From an uncultured Collinsella sp. (GTDB lineage: Bacteria; Actinomycetota; Coriobacteriia; Coriobacteriales; Coriobacteriaceae): 16,129 nt of DNA. Below, piece by piece: positions 1 through 5,941 of this stretch. The stretch is taken from positions 1-16,129 of the forward strand of contig CALFDL010000235.1 of NCBI GenBank assembly GCA_937950415.1, read 5' to 3'. The notes beneath the pieces were generated by a model, which worked only from the letters and a program-made list of their open reading frames with translations, searched no databases and was not told the DNA's origin. The position numbers were made by a program, and so were the translations under genes. How positions within the stretch are numbered: position 1 is the stretch's first letter; each line of letters opens with the position of its first letter.

Positions 1-351
1 GCGCGCGGCCAGCTCGTCGCACAGCTCGCGGGCGCGGGCGCACTGCCACACCACGGCATCGCACAGCGGCTCGCCCGTCGCGCGGTTCCAGGCAACGGTG
101 GTCTCGCGCTGGTTGGAAATGCCGATGCCGGCGACGTCGGCCGGGTTAACCCCGGTCTCCTCCACCACGGCACGCGCCACGGCCAAAACGTTGGCCGCGA
201 TCTCGGCCGGATCATGGCTCACCCAGCCGGCCTCGTTGACGATCTGGCGATGCGAGCGGTCGGCACGATGGATCAGATGGCCGCCCTCGTCCACCAGCAG
301 CGCCTTGGTGCCCTGCGTGGACTGATCGATTCCGATGATGTAGCGGCCCAT
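1..351 (-). CDS. FGGY-family carbohydrate kinase, N-terminal part (cut by window edge)
   Basis: The first 117 residues of an FGGY-family sugar kinase are present; the rest lies beyond position 1. The N-terminus reads MGRYIIGIDQSTQGTKALLV, the phosphate-binding loop of the first ribonuclease-H-like domain, followed by GISNQRETTVAWN at about residues 74-86 and DAVVWQ soon after, both typical of the glycerol kinase/xylulokinase group. The enzyme would phosphorylate a polyol or ketose with ATP in the cytosol. The ATG at 351 is preceded by AAGGGG. The gene follows an isomerase and a split transketolase on the same strand, so its likely substrate is the ketose made by the isomerase (D-apulose under the apiose hypothesis). 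The N-terminus resembles glycerol kinase as much as xylulokinase, so the substrate cannot be fixed from this fragment. A 17-bp-arm hairpin sits just upstream of its ribosome binding site. Confidence 0.88.
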   Translation of the reverse strand, partial: MGRYIIGIDQSTQGTKALLVDEGGHLIHRADRSHRQIVNEAGWVSHDPAEIAANVLAVARAVVEETGVNPADVAGIGISNQRETTVAWNRATGEPLCDAVVWQCARARELCDELAAR

Positions 352-369
352 GGCCACCCCTTTCAAAAT

Positions 370-404
370 GAATGTGACAAAGGGACGGTCCCTTTGTCAC
401 ATTC
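370..404. repeat. Long near-perfect palindrome, REP-like hairpin inside the operon
   Basis: Arms of 17 bp (370-386 and 388-404) are perfectly complementary around a single central G; the arm reads GAATGTGACAAAGGGAC. It occupies most of the 56-nt gap between the transketolase C-half and the FGGY kinase. On the minus-strand transcript it forms a very stable hairpin followed by only four U residues, so it could be an attenuator or partial terminator, or protect the upstream message. Its core (GACAAAGGGAC with its complement) is of a kind I associate from memory with dispersed palindromes linked to REP-associated Y1 transposases; copy number cannot be tested here. Confidence 0.85.
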
Positions 405-407
405 CAA

Positions 408-1349
408 TTACTCTGCGGGCAGAAAGTCCTTGACGGCCTCGGCAATTCCGGTGCCCGTAAGTCCGTAGTGCGCAAAGACCTCGGGGCTCGTACCGGTGAT
501 GACCGGCGCGTCGGGCAGGGAGAGGCACTTGACCGGACGCGGGCAATGCTCGCCCACGACCTGCGCGACCATGGAACCCAGGCCGCCGAAGGGGCTGTGC
601 TCCTCGACGGTCACGACGGCGCGCGTGGCGCCGGCGGCCTCGATCACGGCCTCGGCGTCGAGCGGCTTGACGCAGTACATGTCGAGCACCGTTGCCGAGA
701 TTCCCTGCTCGGCCAGCAGATCGGCGGCGTCCACGGCGTGGCGGACCATCTCGCCGGTGGCGACGAGCGTCACATCGGTGCCGCGACGCACCCAGGTGGC
801 GCGATCCATCTGGAACGGACACTCGTCCTCGGTGTACACGTCCTCGACCGGGTTGCGCCCCACGCGGATGTAGGCCGGCTTGTTGTCGGCTACCAGGGCG
901 CGCACAAGCTCGGCGGTCTGGAAGCGGTCGCTCGGCAGATACACGCGCATGTTGGGAATCGCGCTCATAGCGGCGATATCCTGCGCAGAATGGTGGCTCA
1001 TACCCAGGGCGCCATAGGACACGCCGCCCGAGATGCCGATGAGCTTGACGTTGGTGTTGGAGTACGAAACGTCGACCTTGCACTGTTCATACGAACGCGT
1101 GGTCACAAAGGACGCCGGCGAGGCGGCCCAGGTCTTCTTGCCGCACGAGGCCATGCCGGCGGCGATGCTCACCAGGTCCTGCTCGGCAATGCCGACCTCA
1201 ATGGACTGCTGGGGATACTGGTCAAAGAACGGCGTGAGCGACGCGGAGCCGCGGGAGTCGGAGCACAGGACGACGATGTCTTTATCGGTTGCGGCGGCCT
1301 CGAGCAGCGTGTCGCAGATAACCTTGCGGTTGGCGATCTTGTTAGCCAT
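408..1349 (-). CDS. Transketolase, C-terminal subunit (split type)
   Basis: This 313-residue protein carries the pyrimidine-binding and C-terminal domains of a two-chain transketolase. The EVGIAEQDLVSIAAGMA segment (residues 51-67) contains the conserved Glu56 that activates thiamine diphosphate, and the C-terminal domain includes TVEEHSPFGGLGSM. With the N-half it would transfer two-carbon ketol units between sugars in the cytosol. The start at 1349 is chosen because TAAGGAGG lies just upstream; the reading frame stays open further upstream but that part overlaps the preceding gene. It overlaps the end of the N-half gene by 8 nt, implying translational coupling. Split transketolases are common as the general enzyme in some bacteria and also occur as dedicated catabolic enzymes, such as apulose-4-phosphate transketolase. 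The isomerase and kinase neighbours favour a dedicated role. Confidence 0.93.
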   Translation of the reverse strand: MANKIANRKVICDTLLEAAATDKDIVVLCSDSRGSASLTPFFDQYPQQSIEVGIAEQDLVSIAAGMASCGKKTWAASPASFVTTRSYEQCKVDVSYSNTNVKLIGISGGVSYGALGMSHHSAQDIAAMSAIPNMRVYLPSDRFQTAELVRALVADNKPAYIRVGRNPVEDVYTEDECPFQMDRATWVRRGTDVTLVATGEMVRHAVDAADLLAEQGISATVLDMYCVKPLDAEAVIEAAGATRAVVTVEEHSPFGGLGSMVAQVVGEHCPRPVKCLSLPDAPVITGTSPEVFAHYGLTGTGIAEAVKDFLPAE

Positions 1350-2178
1350 TGATAGCCTCCTTATGGGCAGCGAAATCGGCGATGATCTGGGCATATTCCT
1401 CATCGTTGGGCAGGTGATGATGCCAGGCGGCCTTGTCCTCCATAACCGGCGAGCCGTAGCCCTTCACCGTGTTGAGGATGATGACCGTGGGCTTACCCTT
1501 GGTCTCGGCGGCCAGCGTCAGCGCGGCGTCGATGGCCTGGACGTCGTTGCCCGGAATGGACAGCACGTTCCAACCGAAGGCGGCCCAGCGCTCCTCCTGC
1601 GAATCCTGCTTCATGACGTCCTCGGTGCTGCCGCTGATCTGCAGGCGGTTGCGGTCCACGAGCGCGCACAGGTTATCGAGCTGGTAGTTGCCGCCGCTCA
1701 TGGCGCCCTCCCAGACCGAGCCCTCGGCAAGCTCGCCGTCGCCCATGATGGTGTAGACGCGGTAGTCGCGGCCATCCATCTTGCCGGCAAGCGCCATCCC
1801 GACGGCCACGGGCAGGCCGTGACCCAGCGAGCCCGAGTTCATCTCGATGCCCTTGAGCTTGTTGTTGGGGTGGCCGATGTAGGGGCTGCCGAACTTGGAG
1901 AAGCGGGCCTTGACGTCATCGAGGTCAAGATAGCCCTCGTGGCAGAGCACCGCGTAGTAGGCCTCCATGGCGTGGCCCTTGGAGAGCACGAAGCGATCGC
2001 GGTTGGGATCGTCGACGGTCTCGGGAGAAATGTTGAGGTGGTTGGCGTAGAGGGTCATGAGGGCATCGATGACCGACATGTCGCCGCCGATGTGCCCGCC
2101 GGCGCCAGCCATGATGATATCGACGCAATCGCGGCGAAGGTCCCAACGCAGGGATTCAAGCTCTTCGATAGTTGCCAT
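1342..2178 (-). CDS. Transketolase, N-terminal subunit (split type)
   Basis: This 278-residue protein is the diphosphate-binding half of a split transketolase. It has GHIGG (residues 28-32), SKGHA (66-70), NSGSLGHGLPVAVGMA (114-129) and the thiamine-diphosphate/Mg signature starting GDGELAEGSVWE at 146 and ending at VDRN (about 174-177). It pairs with the C-half encoded immediately downstream to make a functional ThDP-dependent enzyme. The ATG at 2178 is preceded by CGAGGAG and lies two bases after the isomerase stop codon. An upstream in-frame extension exists but runs through the isomerase gene and is low-complexity basic sequence, so it was rejected. Function as a transketolase is secure; whether the acceptor is an ordinary pentose-pathway sugar or apulose 4-phosphate cannot be told from motifs alone. 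Confidence 0.93.
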   Translation of the reverse strand: MATIEELESLRWDLRRDCVDIIMAGAGGHIGGDMSVIDALMTLYANHLNISPETVDDPNRDRFVLSKGHAMEAYYAVLCHEGYLDLDDVKARFSKFGSPYIGHPNNKLKGIEMNSGSLGHGLPVAVGMALAGKMDGRDYRVYTIMGDGELAEGSVWEGAMSGGNYQLDNLCALVDRNRLQISGSTEDVMKQDSQEERWAAFGWNVLSIPGNDVQAIDAALTLAAETKGKPTVIILNTVKGYGSPVMEDKAAWHHHLPNDEEYAQIIADFAAHKEAING

Positions 2179-2180
2179 TT

Positions 2181-3581
2181 CTACTCTCCTCGCAGGTAAG
2201 CTTTGACGTCTTCTTCGATGGGATCGTACAGGTCGGGGACAATGCCGATGTACTTGCACGCCTCGTATAGCACCGGCACCACGTTGGCGTGGATGGCGAC
2301 ACAGTGGTGGATGTAGGGACCCTCGACGATCTTGGCCTCGAGGCGCTTGAGGTTTTCGACCTCGACCCACAGGTAGGTGCCCATGCCGGCCGGGCCGTCG
2401 ATGCCGCGGGCGTTGCCCAGCAGCAGCGAGTACTCGCCGTTGTCGCCGTCAAAGCGGGCAAGGGTGAGGTCGCCGTGCTTGGCCTCGGCCGTCAGCGCGC
2501 CGGGGTGATCGAAAGCCAGCGGGTAAGTGAGCTTGGGCTTGACGGCCGCGCAGCTGCAGGGCCAGGGGCCGCAGTGCTGCAGCAGCTCGCCGTTCTCGTT
2601 GTCGGGATGACGCACGGTCCAGTCGGCAAACATGCCGCGGTGACGGCCCAGGTCGGCGGCCTCGACCATCAGCGCGGTGATGGCGCCGTGGATATCGGTC
2701 TCGCATACGATAGGAATGCCCATCTCGTTGAGGATGGCGTTGGCGGCGCAGGGCATAATGCCCAGCTCGTCCTGCAGAGCGTTCCAGCACTGAATGGCAC
2801 CGGCGTTGCAGCCATACTTCTCGACCAAGCGCTTCATGGCGATAGCAAGACCGGCGACCGCGGGGACCTTGTCCTCGGGAATGCAGATCTCAAAGCTGTC
2901 GTTGATGTGGGCAAGCATGGAGGCCATGGCCTGCTCGTCGGCCTGGGCGTCGCGCACAGCCTGGACAAGCTCGGTCATGGGGATAGGCGAAAGCTGAATG
3001 TTGAACTTCTCGAGCAGCTCGCCCTCGTTGCACATGGTGGACCAGAAGTCGAACGGGCGAGTGGCCATCTGCAGGATGCGGGTGTGCTTGAAAGTCTTGA
3101 CCACGTTGCACACGGCCAAAAAGTCCCAGACACCGCGCTCGAACTCGGGATCGGTCAGACGGCAGTTGGTCATGTAGGTGAAGGGAACCTGGAAGCGACG
3201 CAGGACCTTGCCGGTCGCGAACAGACCGCACTGGCTGTCGCGCAGACGAGTGCCGTCGGGCTCGGGGCGCTCGTCGCGCGGGCCCCACAGCAGCACGGGC
3301 AAGCCGAGCTCGCGGGCAAGGCGGGCGCAGACATACTCGGTACCAAAGTTGGCGTGGCACAGCATGATGCCGTCGACGCCCTCGGCGCGGAACTTCTCGA
3401 CGATAGGCGCGATATGGCTGTCGTCGAACAGCAGGCCCTCGTCGTTGATGTCGTCGATATCGACGATGTCAACGCCGATCTCGCGCAGGCGGTCAGCCGT
3501 CAGACCGCGATACTTGATCGCGTCCGGCGCGCTAAAGATACTGCGGCGCGTGGGCACAAAACCGAGCTTGATCTTATCCAT
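2181..3581 (-). CDS. L-fucose/L-arabinose isomerase-family sugar isomerase
   Basis: This 466-residue cytosolic protein belongs to the fucose/arabinose isomerase superfamily of metal-dependent aldose-ketose isomerases. Diagnostic elements are CETDIHGAITALM (residues 293-305), with the presumed base Glu294 and metal ligand Asp296, LQHCG with His336, and IHHC with His425/His426 near the C-terminus; the N-terminal half is the substrate-binding fold (FVPTRR, HANFGTEY). It is shorter than E. coli FucI (about 590 residues) and near AraA size. The ATG at 3581 has GGGGAGGA a few bases upstream. It is the first gene of a unit with the split transketolase and FGGY kinase, giving the order isomerase, transketolase, kinase. 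Candidate substrates are D-apiose (favoured by the neighbouring apiosidase-like gene), D-arabinose or L-fucose. Family assignment is strong; substrate is inference. Confidence 0.87.
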   Translation of the reverse strand: MDKIKLGFVPTRRSIFSAPDAIKYRGLTADRLREIGVDIVDIDDINDEGLLFDDSHIAPIVEKFRAEGVDGIMLCHANFGTEYVCARLARELGLPVLLWGPRDERPEPDGTRLRDSQCGLFATGKVLRRFQVPFTYMTNCRLTDPEFERGVWDFLAVCNVVKTFKHTRILQMATRPFDFWSTMCNEGELLEKFNIQLSPIPMTELVQAVRDAQADEQAMASMLAHINDSFEICIPEDKVPAVAGLAIAMKRLVEKYGCNAGAIQCWNALQDELGIMPCAANAILNEMGIPIVCETDIHGAITALMVEAADLGRHRGMFADWTVRHPDNENGELLQHCGPWPCSCAAVKPKLTYPLAFDHPGALTAEAKHGDLTLARFDGDNGEYSLLLGNARGIDGPAGMGTYLWVEVENLKRLEAKIVEGPYIHHCVAIHANVVPVLYEACKYIGIVPDLYDPIEEDVKAYLRGE

Positions 3582-3747
3582 GTACGTCCTCCCCTAGTCA
3601 CATGTTCAGTAAACAGACGCATGTTTCGTTTTGTTCTGTTTACTAAATGTTATACTCTTTTGTTTAGTAGTTTAACGCGAAAGTCCCGTAAACAGTAGTG
3701 AAATCAGCCTAAACGGTATGTAAACAATCTGAACATACAAGGGGAAC
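3582..3747 (-). promoter_or_regulatory. Promoter/operator region of the isomerase-transketolase-kinase operon
   Basis: This AT-richer stretch lies between the upstream unit's terminator and the isomerase start. A candidate -10, TATAAC, reads on the minus strand at 3654-3649, with no convincing -35. It overlaps TTACTAAATGTT (3640-3651), identical to a 12-mer upstream of the alpha/beta hydrolase gene. A perfect 10-bp inverted repeat, AGTAAACAGA (3608-3617) with TCTGTTTACT (3635-3644), and a 7-bp one, TACTAAA (3641-3647) with TTTAGTA (3663-3669), surround it. Further GTAAACA copies start at 3688 and 3720. The density of half-sites suggests regulator binding, possibly by the adjacent LacI-family proteins. 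Confidence 0.5.
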
Positions 3748-3773
3748 AAAAAGAGGGTCCCGAAGGACCCTCT
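3748..3773 (-). terminator. Intrinsic terminator after the PTS genes, UUCG tetraloop
   Basis: On the minus strand the RNA forms a perfect 9-bp stem (AGAGGGUCC with GGACCCUCU, 3752-3760 and 3765-3773) closed by a UUCG tetraloop and followed by a U-run of five. It lies 88 nt beyond the EIIA stop codon and separates the PTS unit from the isomerase unit. Confidence 0.92.
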
Positions 3774-3861
3774 CTATCCGTACCTGTATGTGAACGGGCT
3801 CGTTGCCGTCTCTTCGGCGCAAGTATGTGCCGCGACAATGGCCTGTCGGCAAAGCCGGTGG

Positions 3862-4179
3862 CTAAGCACCCATCTTGCGATAGACGTCCACGAACTCCTT
3901 GGCCAGGATGCCAAAGCCCTCGGCACTCATAAGCTGGTCCTCGGCATGAACGACCAAAAGGTCGATGCTCAGGTCCTCGCCGGCAGCCGTCTGCTGGACA
4001 AGGCCGCCGTGAGCCGCGTGACCCTCGGCATAATGCTGCTGGCCCTCGGCGATCTTTGCCTCGGCCTCTTCGAACTTACCGTCGCGGGCCAGGTGAATCG
4101 CATCGATATAGCAGCTACGCGCGCAGCCGACGCCTGCAATGATCTGAAAGCTCTGAAGCTGAATCTCTTCCGTCGTCAT
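3862..4179 (-). CDS. PTS lactose/cellobiose-family EIIA component
   Basis: This 105-residue protein is a phosphotransferase EIIA of the lactose/cellobiose class, a small trimeric three-helix protein that takes phosphate from HPr and passes it to EIIB. The phospho-accepting residue is His78 in the VVHAEDQLM segment, with the conserved trimer-core Asp at residue 81. The second His common in this motif (HAQDHLM) is Gln82 here, a modest variation. Its N-terminus (residues 5-45) has the expected helical pattern ending with ARDGKFEEAEAKIAEG. It starts two bases after the EIIB stop, so the two are probably translationally coupled. It is the last gene of its unit, followed by a strong terminator. Confidence 0.93.
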   Translation of the reverse strand: MTTEEIQLQSFQIIAGVGCARSCYIDAIHLARDGKFEEAEAKIAEGQQHYAEGHAAHGGLVQQTAAGEDLSIDLLVVHAEDQLMSAEGFGILAKEFVDVYRKMGA

Positions 4180-4181
4180 GC

Positions 4182-4484
4182 TTACAGCCTCATCAGTTCC
4201 TTGGCTTGGGCTAGCGCCTTAACGCCGTCCATCATGCCGTAGGTGGTCATGGGGATCACGCCCACCGGCACCTCGGGACATGCGGCGCAGACCTCGTCCT
4301 TGGCATAGCCAACCTGCGGCCCAAGCAGGATGCAGTCGGCATTGCGGCCAATGGTCGCGGCCTCGTTGACGGCGTGGGCGGAGACCTCGCACTCCAGACC
4401 CTCGGCGTCAGCAGCCTTCTTGATGTTCTTCATGATGATGCTCGTGGACATGCCGCCGGCGCACATTAGAACGATGTTTTTCAT
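4182..4484 (-). CDS. PTS lactose/cellobiose-family EIIB component
   Basis: This 100-residue cytosolic EIIB protein begins MKNIVLMCAGGMSTSIIM. Cys8 is the phosphocysteine and CAGGMSTS forms the surrounding phosphate loop. LLGPQVGY and PVGVIPMTTYGMMDG match the rest of the fold. It relays phosphate from EIIA His78 to the sugar carried by EIIC. The ATG at 4484 was chosen over an in-frame ATG nine codons upstream because AGGAAAGGAA precedes it at good distance and the active-site loop then sits at its normal place. It is separated from the EIIC gene by 90 nt that contain a hairpin, and from EIIA by two bases. Confidence 0.94.
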   Translation of the reverse strand: MKNIVLMCAGGMSTSIIMKNIKKAADAEGLECEVSAHAVNEAATIGRNADCILLGPQVGYAKDEVCAACPEVPVGVIPMTTYGMMDGVKALAQAKELMRL

Positions 4485-4525
4485 TGCAGTTCCTTTCCTG
4501 TAACCCCTCACAGGGACTTATATGT

Positions 4526-4551
4526 TTCGGCGATCAACGCGATCGGCCGAA
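4526..4551. other. Intercistronic hairpin between EIIC and EIIB genes
   Basis: TTCGGC (4526-4531) pairs with GCCGAA (4546-4551), and GATC (4532-4535) pairs with GATC (4541-4544), with one bulged G and a 5-nt loop. There is no U-run, so this is not a normal terminator. It may adjust the ratio of membrane EIIC to soluble EIIB/EIIA by affecting RNA decay. A second small hairpin, CCCT-CAC-AGGG (4505-4515), lies next to the EIIB ribosome binding site. Confidence 0.5.
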
Positions 4552-4574
4552 CCTTCGAACTTGTGGACAATGAC

Positions 4575-5846
4575 CTACTCGGCAGAAGCCTTTGCAGCAG
4601 CTTCCTCGGCCAGCGCCTCCTTATCGGCCATCTTGACGAACGGGATAAACAGCAGTCCGACCAGCAGGATTGCGGCGAGGACGATTGCGACCAGGCCAAT
4701 GCCGCCCGTAAAGAAGTTGCTGATGGGCAGCGGCACGACAAACGGCATGGAAATGGTCGGGTTAAATGCATTGCCCAGACCGAGCATCAGGCCGACGGCG
4801 GCAGCAATGCAGGCCACGGGCTTGAGCAGGATGTAGGGGATGAACATATAAGGGTTCATGGCAATGGGCGTACCGAAGATGATGGGCTCGGAGATGTTGA
4901 AGAGTGCGGGCACCAGGGCAATCTTGGAGAGGGCCTTGTAGCGCTCGGACTTGGCCGTGAGCAGCGCAAGCTCCATGCCAAGGGCGTCAACAGAACCGAC
5001 AGAGAACATGATGATGAACGACAGGTACGGCAGTGGCTGGCCGGCAACGAATGCCTCGGTGTTGGCAAGAGCGCAGGCCTGGATAACCGGCATGTACACG
5101 CCCATCAGGACGCTGGGGTGGATACCAAAGAAGAACAGCAGGTTGCACAGCGTAAAGAAAATGACAACGGCCCAGGGGCTGGAGCCCAGGAACATAACGG
5201 GAGTGGCAATGGTGCTGTTGATGAGGTTAAAGACATCGCCGAAGTTCGTCATGCCCATGCCCCACTTAACCAGAGCAGCCGTGGTGAAGATGACGATGGC
5301 GCAGAACATCGGAGACAGCGAATCGGTAACAAACTGCGGGACGGAATCGGGCATGGGAATAGCCATATGCTTCATAAGGAAGTTGAGCGCCTTGGGCACG
5401 ATCAGTGCCACGAGCAGCGCCACGAACAGACCCGAGCTTCCCAGATAGCTGGTGGCGATAAACGTGGAGCCGTCCTCGGCATGACCCAGCGGGATCAGGA
5501 GGAGCAAGACACCGATGGCCGCAACCGTCGACGTAAGGCCCTTGTTCTCGAGCACCTTGCCGTAGGCGTACGAGACCGAGGCACACATGTAGATGGCGCC
5601 GAGGTTCATGGTAACGACCAGCACATCGCTAATCGTCGCCGACATGCCGGTGCTGGTAAGGAACGCCTGCAGCGGCGGAATCGGCAGTCCGTTGATAATT
5701 GACAGCAGCGCCACGCCCAACGTAACGGGCATGGTCGACATCATGCCGGACATAAGACCCTTTACGACCTTAAAGCTGCTCACCTTGTGGGCAATGGGGC
5801 CCACATGCTTCTCGAGGAAGCCCTGCATCGAATCGAGAACGCTCAT
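4575..5846 (-). CDS. PTS lactose/cellobiose-family EIIC permease
   Basis: This 423-residue polytopic membrane protein is the sugar channel of a lactose/cellobiose-type PTS. It has about ten hydrophobic segments, the conserved FFFGIHPS (residues 238-245, His243) and FNISEPIIFGTPIAMNP (316-332) that contribute the substrate His and Glu in this family. The usual NEP triplet is SEP here. The C-terminus is an Ala/Glu-rich cytosolic tail. Substrates of this class are typically beta-linked disaccharides or aryl-glycosides, phosphorylated on entry. The ATG at 5846 has AGAGGA upstream at a rather long spacing of about 14 nt. It is separated from the upstream apiosidase-like gene by 95 nt with a hairpin. 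Context suggests import of an apiose-containing glycoside; the true sugar cannot be read from the sequence. Confidence 0.93.
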   Translation of the reverse strand: MSVLDSMQGFLEKHVGPIAHKVSSFKVVKGLMSGMMSTMPVTLGVALLSIINGLPIPPLQAFLTSTGMSATISDVLVVTMNLGAIYMCASVSYAYGKVLENKGLTSTVAAIGVLLLLIPLGHAEDGSTFIATSYLGSSGLFVALLVALIVPKALNFLMKHMAIPMPDSVPQFVTDSLSPMFCAIVIFTTAALVKWGMGMTNFGDVFNLINSTIATPVMFLGSSPWAVVIFFTLCNLLFFFGIHPSVLMGVYMPVIQACALANTEAFVAGQPLPYLSFIIMFSVGSVDALGMELALLTAKSERYKALSKIALVPALFNISEPIIFGTPIAMNPYMFIPYILLKPVACIAAAVGLMLGLGNAFNPTISMPFVVPLPISNFFTGGIGLVAIVLAAILLVGLLFIPFVKMADKEALAEEAAAKASAE

Positions 5847-5890
5847 TTCGTGTCCACTGATCCTCTCTTAACGGTTCACGTAGTTGTCAA

Positions 5891-5919
5891 GCGGGAAATT
5901 GCGGCCGACTCTTTCCCGC
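5891..5919. other. Intercistronic hairpin upstream of EIIC
   Basis: GCGGGAAA (5891-5898) and TTTCCCGC (5912-5919) form a perfect 8-bp stem around a 13-nt loop in the 95-nt gap between the apiosidase-like gene and EIIC. No U-run follows on the minus strand. A minus-strand TTGACA follows at 5890-5885 but no -10 lies at a suitable distance, so a promoter is not supported. Likely an RNA-processing or stability element. Confidence 0.55.
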
Positions 5920-5941
5920 CTATGACCAAAGAAAAATATGG

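Noticed and set aside
370..404. Palindrome as a full operon terminator splitting off the kinase
   Set aside because: Only four U residues follow on the transcript and no promoter can be placed in the remaining few bases before the kinase ribosome site, so the kinase is probably in the same operon.
1350..2370. Longer in-frame starts for the two transketolase halves
   Set aside because: The extensions overlap the preceding genes deeply and are low-complexity; good Shine-Dalgarno sequences precede the internal ATGs that fit family N-termini.
2181..3581. Calling the isomerase L-fucose isomerase (fucI)
   Set aside because: No fuculose kinase/aldolase or fucosidase is nearby; transketolase and an apiosidase-like gene do not fit L-fucose catabolism, and the protein is shorter than FucI.
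2289..3698. Long plus-strand open frame of 469 codons opposite the isomerase
   Set aside because: It is an antisense shadow of a high-GC gene: no family motif, Gly/Val/Asp-rich composition, and the minus-strand protein has clear catalytic motifs.
4563..5702. Plus-strand open frame opposite EIIC
   Set aside because: Antisense of a membrane protein gives a His/Asp/Arg-rich hydrophilic product without recognisable domains; the minus strand is clearly EIIC.
5847..5890. Internal promoter before EIIC based on minus-strand TTGACA at 5890-5885
   Set aside because: No acceptable -10 hexamer lies 15-19 nt downstream.
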